Assembly (NCBI GenBank): GCA_031264185.1
Contig: JAISEL010000087.1
Coordinates: 1 to 64,000 of the forward strand
DNA: 64,000 nt
Direction: 5' to 3'
Source of the DNA: Deltaproteobacteria bacterium
Lineage (GTDB): Bacteria; Desulfobacterota; Desulfarculia; Adiutricales; Adiutricaceae
Shown: in pieces, positions 56,966 through 64,000 of the stretch
Layout: each line of letters opens with the position of its first letter
Position numbering within the stretch: position 1 is the first letter of the stretch
The notes under the pieces: generated by a model
Seen by the model: the letters and a program-made list of their open reading frames with translations, nothing else
Told to the model about the DNA's origin: nothing
Database searches by the model: none
Translations under genes and position numbers: made by a program

Positions 56966-58956
56966 GTCTTTTTCATAAGCGTATTTTTTGCCGACTCTTG
57001 ACCTACTTGACCTACTTCCGGCTCTCTGCCTTTGATGTCAATATTTTTCAGCTTTTTTGCGTCAATACTCCCCCGATATATCTGGCAACTTCCTGGCGGG
57101 TGGAGATGGGTGGCAATTCACTGTACCGTCTTGATATCAATACGTCCCTATGATTCATCTTATCATCCTTTTTCATATTTATTTTTATATTAATTAAAAA
57201 ATTTATTTTTAGAAAAACAAAGACTATCTAAAAAATCTCAGACATTCATTGGAATCAAGCCAAGATTAATTTTCAGATATTTAAATATCAATTTTTTAAT
57301 AGATAAAGATAATCAAAAAGTTGAAAAGTAATATCTAAGGATTTAATATAAAATAAAAAATTATTTTTATAATAAAATGAAATACCATAAATTAAAATAT
57401 CGAGAAAAACTAAATTATTATCTATAATACTATATTTTATTTTTATATGTTCCCGTTTATCAAAAAAAAAAGATCTTTGTCAATTATTCGAATATGTCCA
57501 AGAAATTTATATGGAGTCCAAACCTTAAAAAATTAAATCAGTTTTATAAATACTTATTTAATAATCTAATTCTTTAATATTATTATATTTTTTATTTAAT
57601 AAATTTTTTATCGACACTAAATTATTATATTTATCAATATCAATTAATTTATCATCGCTAATATTTTCAATTATTTTAAAAAAATCATATAAAGAATTTT
57701 ATACAAAATTAGAAACATATATTACATTATACTTTGTTAACTTATTTATTGCATTAGTAATATTAAATATGTAAATATTATTTTTCTTATTATTAAAGAT
57801 TAACTGTAACCATTTTTGTAATATTAGAAGTCTGTACGAATTTAGTAAAAACCTAAATGCACTATAATTAGAGTTTAACGACACAATATCAGAAATAATA
57901 TAGATATTTTTCATCAAATTTATAAAATTAAGTGCATATTGAGGAAACATATACAAATATAATTTTGTAAAAGCTCGGCTATCTTCATTTATAATTATTT
58001 TTTTAAAATTAAATTTTATAAACCTAAATAAGACTGTATATGTAATAATAGATTTATTAGTTATCATAATAAATCTTCAATGATAACTATTTGTACATAT
58101 TAAAAAACAAAAAAACATAAATAATATCAAATAGATGCTATATATATTTATATAATTAATAATAGAAGGTAAAATATTATTATTTACTAATAACATATAA
58201 CTAACAATAACAGTCCAAGGAAATATATAAATGAAAAGATCAGAAATTGTCATATAACCACAAAAAATTTGAGCAAAAACTGTGCATATATACTCGTTGC
58301 TATTTACTTTATAGGTAGAATTTGATTTTTTTGTATTAAATATGTTAAATTTCTTGATAATAATTGTTTGTAAAGAAAATATCTTTTGATATCAGTATGT
58401 TTTAAATTATTCCACAATTTCAATAATTAGTCATTATTTAATTGATCAAAATTTAATTTATTTAAATTATTTATATTTTTAAACATATAACTATTCTTAG
58501 ATAATTTAATTAACGTTTTATTTATATATTAATATATTTAAATATAATTAACACTCTAAAAAACAACTTTTATAGTTTATTTAATCTTAAAATTCATAAA
58601 TATCTTTTCTAATTGGGTTGGAATAGACCAAAAATCCTCTGTCAAGCGAGGTTGATGGCTCCGAAAAAAATCCCAACACAGAAATGAGCAGTTCTGGTGT
58701 GCCAAAAATTAATCTTTGACTTTTTTAAATTATTTCTTCTGTTCAACGTAAAATAGACTGTTTTTTCTTGATAAAAGGATATTCAAATCTTATAATAGAA
58801 CCTGAAATTAATATTTACCAACTAATTCTGATTGATTCAATAATAATTACTTCCAATAGCATAAATAATTCAGCTATATTCACTCCTTGGGACTTGTTAT
58901 AGGGAGAGAATCTAAGCATTCTTAATTCCTCATGGGCGCCTTTTTTCAGGGATAAC
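56966..58956. other. Extremely AT-rich tract
   Basis: From about 57165 to 58610 composition is strikingly AT-rich (long runs such as TTTATAATAAAATGAAATACCA), unlike the rest of the window. The only long frame, 122 residues on the minus strand at 57699-58067, consists almost wholly of Ile, Asn, Lys, Phe, Leu and Tyr with no motif. No gene is claimed. It could be a foreign insert, fully decayed coding DNA or a structural locus. Confidence 0.55.
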
Positions 58957-59602
58957 GTGCTGCCAATACTCCAAATTGAGAAATTGACCCCTCTTTACTG
59001 TAAGACCAATGGCCGTCCGACCAAAGATTTAGACACTTTGTGCGGATTAGCCGTCCTACAACAACATTTTGACTTGTCCGGCATCGAAGTCTGCAGGGCT
59101 CTTAGTTTTGACTTAATGTTTCAAACGGCCCTGAAAACATCACATGACAGGACCAGCTGTATCTCACCCCTCACCCTGTCTGTGGGATTTCCGGCACAAG
59201 CTGACAGATCTTAACCTGGACTCAGATATTTTTGCCTCTGCCACTTACGAGATACTCAAATGCACCGACATCTCTTTGGAAAAACAACGGCTGGATTCGG
59301 TTCATATATTTTCCAATGAGTTGGTATGTAAATTGTAGTGCAACTAACGGCAGCATTGAAGCAGAGTTTGATGCTGCCATATGTAATAAATGTCCTTTTT
59401 GCTCCGGGTGTCCGGTTGTCACCAGCGGAGAACAAGCCAGACTCAACTGCACACCCAAGAAACTAAGGCTTTCAGAACGTAAAGCTTTAAAGAAAACAGA
59501 GGGTTTCAAAAATATATATTTAATGCGTTCAGGCATTGAGGGCCGCCAACAGTTATTTGGATCGAACGACCAGGATAAAACACTAGCGATATCGTGGCTT
59601 TA
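58957..59602 (+). pseudogene. IS1182-family transposase relic
   Basis: N-terminal block LPILQIEKLTPLYCKTNGRP, TKDLDTLCGLAVLQQHFDLS and VCRALSFDLMFQTAL. After a frame change, CLWDFRHKLTDLNLDSDIF and LDSVHIFSNEL. After an internal deletion, the C-terminal cysteine-rich ICNKCPFCSGCPV and KKTEGFKNIYLMRSGIEGRQ. The middle of the DDE domain is gone. Order and motifs are those of IS1182/IS5-like transposases. Confidence 0.75.
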
Positions 59603-59603
59603 G

Positions 59604-60330
59604 AGCCTTGCATTTTTCAATAATTTTTAAAGCATTAGGAGCTAATATAGTTAGAATCACGTGCTATCGCTTAGATCGCAATAATATACCATAATTATAT
59701 ATAAATTGCGCTCTATTCTCGTTAAAAAAATTGATCTGACAGAATCGACAGACCGTTTTCAAAATTTTTACAGGCCTGAACCCGATTTTTTGGGCTGTAG
59801 CCAGTCTCCACCTTCTTTTTCCGGGGAGGCCCTTCATTTTTTAAAGGGGAGTTTTTCGAGGCCATCCTCTTTAAGAAGGTCTATAAGGAACTGCAAGACG
59901 TTCATATAACTTATTACTACAAAAAAAATTATCCTGTGTCAATAAAAATAAATAGATGCTATATTTATAGTCCCGTTAAGCAAAATATTCCTGATCGATA
60001 TGTTGTATGTAAATTAATACAAGTATACAATAAAATACTATTCATTGATTAATTTTTGATATTAATATATATGATAAATATAGATAGATTTAATAAGTAA
60101 TTTTTTTGCAAACGCCAGTTCTGAAGATTATTGAGGTTGTATTGAGAAGATTTAAGAAAAATTTTAAGCGCATCGATCTTAGCTATAAATGGACCCCCTG
60201 CAGTGGCTCATCGGCCAAAATTAGAATTGCTGATCAAAAAGAGGGGATTTAACCTGACTTAACTTGAAACCTCAGGCTCGTTTTTGGTCTTCCCCAGTCC
60301 CAGTCTCACGGATACTGGGGAAGCATAAGT
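59604..60330. other. Gap before the SPFH gene
   Basis: No supported gene. A 67-residue plus-strand frame (59706-59909) has no motif. AT-rich at 59.9-60.1 kb. An inverted repeat (60289-60323) lies next to the end of the minus-strand operon. Confidence 0.4.
60289..60323. repeat. Ten-pair perfect inverted repeat at the end of the SPFH operon
   Basis: CTTCCCCAGT and ACTGGGGAAG with a 15-base loop, 8 bases beyond the stop of the SPFH gene. There is no T-run on either strand, so it is not a classical intrinsic terminator; it may stabilise the 3' end of the transcript. Confidence 0.5.
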
Positions 60331-61302
60331 TCAGCTTTTTTTGGACTCCGCCCGGCCGGCTTTAAGGACTTCCTTGCCCACAGCCACCATGGAGGCCAGA
60401 TCGACCACATTGCTGGGAATGATCATGGAGTTGGTGCCCTTGGCCAGACGGCCAAACTCGGCTATATAAGCCTCGGCTATACGCAGAGAGACAGCATCCT
60501 CGCCGCCGCCTTCCTGGATGGCCCGGCCGACCTGCTTTAAGGCCTCGGAAGTGGCCTCGGCCACCAGAAGGATCTCCTGAGCCCGGCCCTGGGCTTCGTT
60601 TATGCGGCGCTGTTTTTCACCTTCGGAAATATTAATGAGCTGCTGCCGTTCACCTTCGGCTATGTTTATTTTAGCCTGCTTGTCACCCTCGGCCCGGTTG
60701 ATCTTAGCCATCTTGTCACCCTCGGACTCGGCGATGAGGGCTCTTTTTTCCCGTTCGGCTCTCATCTGCTTTTCCATGGCATCTTTAATGGACTGAGGCG
60801 GAGTGATGTTTTTGACTTCATAGCGGTTGACCTTCACTCCCCAGGGAGCTGAAGCCTTATCAACGGCGTTGATGATCTCCGCGTTGATGGTCTCCCGTTC
60901 CTCAAACGTCCGGTCCAGTTCCAATTTGCCGATGACGCTCCTCATTGTGGTCTGGGACATCTGGACAGCGGCATTGTGATAATTATTGACCCCGTAGCTG
61001 GCGTTCCGGGGATCCATGACCGTCATATACAAAACACCGTCCACCTCAACTGAGATATTGTCGCGGGTAATGCAGATCTGGGGCGGCACGTCAATGACCT
61101 GCTCTTTCAAGGTATGACGGTAGGCGACCTTATCAATGAAAGGCACCAGAAGATGAAATCCGGACAGTAAAGTTCCGGCGTACTTGCCCAGCCGCTCCAC
61201 GACGTAGGCCTCGTTCTGGGGCACGACCCGGACATAATTGACAAAAAGAAAAATGGCGAAAATGGCCAGCCCGATGATCACAAACAGAAATACTCCGCTC
61301 AT
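60331..61302 (-). CDS. qmcA: SPFH/band 7 (stomatin-like, QmcA-type) membrane protein
   Basis: 323-residue protein with an N-terminal membrane helix (VFLFVIIGLAIFAIFLFV) followed by an SPFH domain: RVVPQNEAYVVERLGKYAGT, PFIDKVAYRHTLKEQVIDVP, QICITRDNISVEVDGVLYM and RSVIGKLELDRTFEERETIN. A long charged coiled coil follows, with repeated IAEGERQ, ISEGEKQ and RAEGDKQ units (about 190-240), and then GTNSMIIPSNV. Such proteins form oligomeric microdomains with NfeD partners; an nfeD-type gene lies just upstream. Cellular role unknown. Confidence 0.9.
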   Translation of the reverse strand: MSGVFLFVIIGLAIFAIFLFVNYVRVVPQNEAYVVERLGKYAGTLLSGFHLLVPFIDKVAYRHTLKEQVIDVPPQICITRDNISVEVDGVLYMTVMDPRNASYGVNNYHNAAVQMSQTTMRSVIGKLELDRTFEERETINAEIINAVDKASAPWGVKVNRYEVKNITPPQSIKDAMEKQMRAEREKRALIAESEGDKMAKINRAEGDKQAKINIAEGERQQLINISEGEKQRRINEAQGRAQEILLVAEATSEALKQVGRAIQEGGGEDAVSLRIAEAYIAEFGRLAKGTNSMIIPSNVVDLASMVAVGKEVLKAGRAESKKS

Positions 61303-61449
61303 ACTTGTTAGCTCGCTCCCTTATTAATAATTTTCCCACTGTCTGAAATTTAGCAGGTTTGGCTGTTTCTGTCTTGAACTTAGAGATCATGAAAATGGCT
61401 CCGCGCCGGAGTGACCTCAAGTTCAGGGAAAAAGGACATTTTTTAAGCC

Positions 61450-61914
61450 TCAGAGCTTTTCCACCCAGATGGTCAGACCGGTCAGCTCAACGACCCTGGC
61501 CCTCTGGCCGGCACTGATGGCCACGGAACTCTGGGCTGTCCAGTTTGTGCCGTTCAGCTCCACCAGGCCCGGATGCTCGGGAGTGATGTCTTTGATGACT
61601 TCCACAGTCTGGCCTAAAAATTTCTCAGCCACCATGGGTTCGCTTAAGCTGTCTGTAGGTCCGTCTTTGCGCATGCGCTTAAACAGGTCCGCCACATGCC
61701 GCCTCAATAAGAACAGGAAGACGACCGAAGAGACAATGAAGATAAGAAACTGGAAAGATGAGCCCAGGTTCGGCATAGTAAAAGTCAGAGCCATGACCAG
61801 CCAGGCGCCCAGTCCGAAAAACACGAAAACAATGCCCGGAGTCAGGACTTCCATCACCAGGAAGATAAACCCGACCACGAACCAAAACAGCGGATAGCTG
61901 CCGAATAATGTCAT
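61450..61914 (-). CDS. NfeD-family membrane protein (YbbJ type)
   Basis: 154 residues: two or three hydrophobic segments in the first 75 residues (FWFVVGFIFLVMEVLTPGIV, FQFLIFIVSSVVFLFLL), then a small OB-fold domain (LGQTVEVIKDITPEHPGLVE, WTAQSSVAISAGQRARVVEL). This is the short NfeD form without the serine protease domain, normally partnered with an SPFH protein. That partner is the next gene, 147 bases downstream on the same strand. Confidence 0.9.
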   Translation of the reverse strand: MTLFGSYPLFWFVVGFIFLVMEVLTPGIVFVFFGLGAWLVMALTFTMPNLGSSFQFLIFIVSSVVFLFLLRRHVADLFKRMRKDGPTDSLSEPMVAEKFLGQTVEVIKDITPEHPGLVELNGTNWTAQSSVAISAGQRARVVELTGLTIWVEKL

Positions 61915-61941
61915 ACATATCCCCCCGAGCCCTGAAAATAT

Positions 61942-63426
61942 CTACCTGAACGTTCGGCCGGTTCCGTCCAGAAGAGGCTGATAATAGGAGAGCAGAGCCC
62001 GGCGGATAATTTCCTGACTGTCCACCGCCGCCCGTCCGTCATTGGCCACGACCGCCGCCAGAGCCAGAGGCCAGGCCGGAGCGCCGGAACCGGGTTCAGG
62101 CCAGTAGGAATAGGCCACAAACCACTCAACCCTCAGGCCTTCCTCATCATTGATAGTCCCGCTTTTGCCGCCGATGACCAGACCGGAAAGCAGCGGATGC
62201 TTTTCAGCATCGCTGAAATGACGCCGGCCTGTCCCTAGGGCAACCGCCGCCTGCATAAGCTCTGACAGCTGGGCCGCTGTGTCCTGACTTATGACCCGGC
62301 CCAGTGATCTGGGCTGGGATTTATAATAAACATTATTGTCCCGGTCAAAAACTTCCGTCAACACTGTGGGCTCATATAAAATTCCTCCGGAGATAACGGC
62401 CGAGGCCAGCATGGCTCCGTGGAGAGGAGTGGTTTTGGTGACCCGGTTAAAGCCTGAGGCCAATTCGGCCATATGGAACAGATCTTCTCCGTTGCCTAAG
62501 GCGAAATTGGAAACAGCCACCGGCATTTCAAAATCAATGGGCTGGTTAAAGTAAAACCGGCGGGCAAAATTGTCCAGCTCGTCCGGGCCTAAGGTATAAG
62601 CGCCCAGCTTCCCGAAAACCGTATTGATGCTTTCGGCGAAACCCTCCCGCAAAGTAGTCCGGTGCAGGCCCTCGTCCGGCCTTTTTATGACATTGCCTTT
62701 ATATAAGGTATGTTTGCCTCCGTCGTAGAGGACTTCCGAATCAGCCTGCAAATCGGCTTTCTCAACCGCCGCAGCGGCTGTAATGATCTTAAATAAGCTG
62801 GCGGCCGGAAAAGATTCGGCCAGAGCCGAATTTGTCTCCCCTCCGTCCCGGCGGTAATCGGCCAGGGCCAGAACCTGCCCGTCAAAGGGATTCATGACCA
62901 CCAAAGCCGCTCTTTTGGCCTGAGTCTTTTTCAGCCATTTAAGACTATGGGTCTGAAGCTGGGGGTCTAAAGTGGTCTCGGCAAACAGTATCCGGCCGCT
63001 TTCCCCGCTGATCTCCAAAAAACGGGGATCGTCTAAATCCAAAGGCCGTGGGCCTATAAGTCCGGCTAAGTCCTTTTTATCCAAAAGCTCTTCGCTTTCG
63101 GGATTATCCGTCCCGACATCCGGCCGGGCTATTTCCACCAGCGGAGCCTGGGTTTTAGTTTCCGCCAGACGAATGTTTAAATCACGGACCGCCCCGAACG
63201 AAAGACCCAGGGCCAGTACGGCTAAAGAGGCCGCAATGAGCCACGGCCGGACGACCCAGACTTTTTTATCCGGATTTACGTCCCCTGATTCTAAAAGCTC
63301 CAGAAGGTCCGGTTCAATAAAACCGCAGTTATCTGAAACAATTTCGCGGGCGATATCATTTACCCCAAAAATGGGCCGGGGCCTCTGTTCTGCCGGCCAC
63401 AAAAAGTTCAGGTCAGACATGATCAC
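61942..63426 (-). CDS. Penicillin-binding transpeptidase-domain protein
   Basis: Cell-wall crosslinking enzyme of the serine acyltransferase fold, or a relative. The 494 residues have a cytoplasmic N-terminus of about 60 residues, one membrane helix (61-80, WLIAASLAVLALGLSFG) and a periplasmic transpeptidase domain. Active-site motifs are SLFK (210-213), SIN (266-268) and KSGT (421-424), the S-x-x-K, S-x-N and K-S/T-G set. There is no PBP dimerisation domain of normal size and no glycosyltransferase domain, so it resembles a small class B-like protein. It lies 43 bases downstream of serS. Confidence 0.85.
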   Translation of the reverse strand: MIMSDLNFLWPAEQRPRPIFGVNDIAREIVSDNCGFIEPDLLELLESGDVNPDKKVWVVRPWLIAASLAVLALGLSFGAVRDLNIRLAETKTQAPLVEIARPDVGTDNPESEELLDKKDLAGLIGPRPLDLDDPRFLEISGESGRILFAETTLDPQLQTHSLKWLKKTQAKRAALVVMNPFDGQVLALADYRRDGGETNSALAESFPAASLFKIITAAAAVEKADLQADSEVLYDGGKHTLYKGNVIKRPDEGLHRTTLREGFAESINTVFGKLGAYTLGPDELDNFARRFYFNQPIDFEMPVAVSNFALGNGEDLFHMAELASGFNRVTKTTPLHGAMLASAVISGGILYEPTVLTEVFDRDNNVYYKSQPRSLGRVISQDTAAQLSELMQAAVALGTGRRHFSDAEKHPLLSGLVIGGKSGTINDEEGLRVEWFVAYSYWPEPGSGAPAWPLALAAVVANDGRAAVDSQEIIRRALLSYYQPLLDGTGRTFR

Positions 63427-63469
63427 CCCTGTCTTAAACTAATCAGATAAAACCTATTTTCCAACTTTT

Positions 63470-64000
<531 letters not shown>

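Noticed and set aside
57699-58067. 122-residue minus-strand open frame in the AT-rich tract
   Set aside because: In DNA this AT-rich stops are frequent but long Ile/Asn/Lys frames also arise by chance; no ribosome-binding site or motif was seen.

Overview
The window reads as a chromosomal segment of a Gram-negative bacterium, most probably a deltaproteobacterium (Desulfobacterota sense). This is inferred from gene content and order only: lysS-lolCE-lolD-bamA-tolB, csrA-fliW-xerC-hslV-hslU-argB-argD-argF-nadB, and a long BamA with an extra N-terminal domain. BamA, Lol and TolB imply an outer membrane. CsrA, FliW and a rod-type protein imply past or present flagella. Many broken genes, dead insertion sequences and long empty intergenic stretches suggest a genome under erosion, as in host-associated lineages; that is an inference.

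Layout. 1-2.8 kb: partial gene, dead IS1-like transposase and miniature repeats. 2.8-11.1 kb (minus): envelope operon Hpt-lysS-lolC-lolD-bamA-tolB. 11.4-13.3 kb (minus): tetrapyrrole pair, precorrin-2 dehydrogenase and hemA. 14.0-14.9 kb: two tRNA-Ser genes around a truncated IS630 transposase. 16.5-23.0 kb: metK, HU, metallo-beta-lactamase-fold hydrolase and NAD kinase, separated by large gaps, one holding a TnpB relic. 23.4-26.6 kb: graveyard of three AAA-ATPase/PD-(D/E)XK genes cut up by miniature elements. 27.6-32 kb: flagellar/CsrA block and xerC-hslV-hslU. 33-40.8 kb: argB, argD, argF, nadB and a TPR protein; argB and argD share a duplicated 5' leader. 40.9-42.4 kb: base-excision glycosylase and a DUF1848 protein (minus). 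42.5-60.3 kb: accessory island with two intact large genes, an AAA-ATPase/nuclease (547 aa) and a giant DUF4011-type helicase-nuclease (2080 aa), among IS1634, IS1-like and IS1182 remnants and an extremely AT-rich tract. 60.3-64 kb (minus): SPFH and NfeD proteins, a penicillin-binding transpeptidase and a partial serS.

The strongest observations are these. (1) The giant helicase is bracketed by a full-size IS1634-type copy and a 324-bp internal-deletion derivative of the same element in the same orientation. (2) A miniature inverted-repeat family with ends CCGGCGGATAATTATGATA has struck members of one AAA-ATPase gene family at least twice, once in the leader of the only intact copy. (3) argB and argD have homologous leaders with an identical 49-nt gap between AAGGAGG and the start codon.
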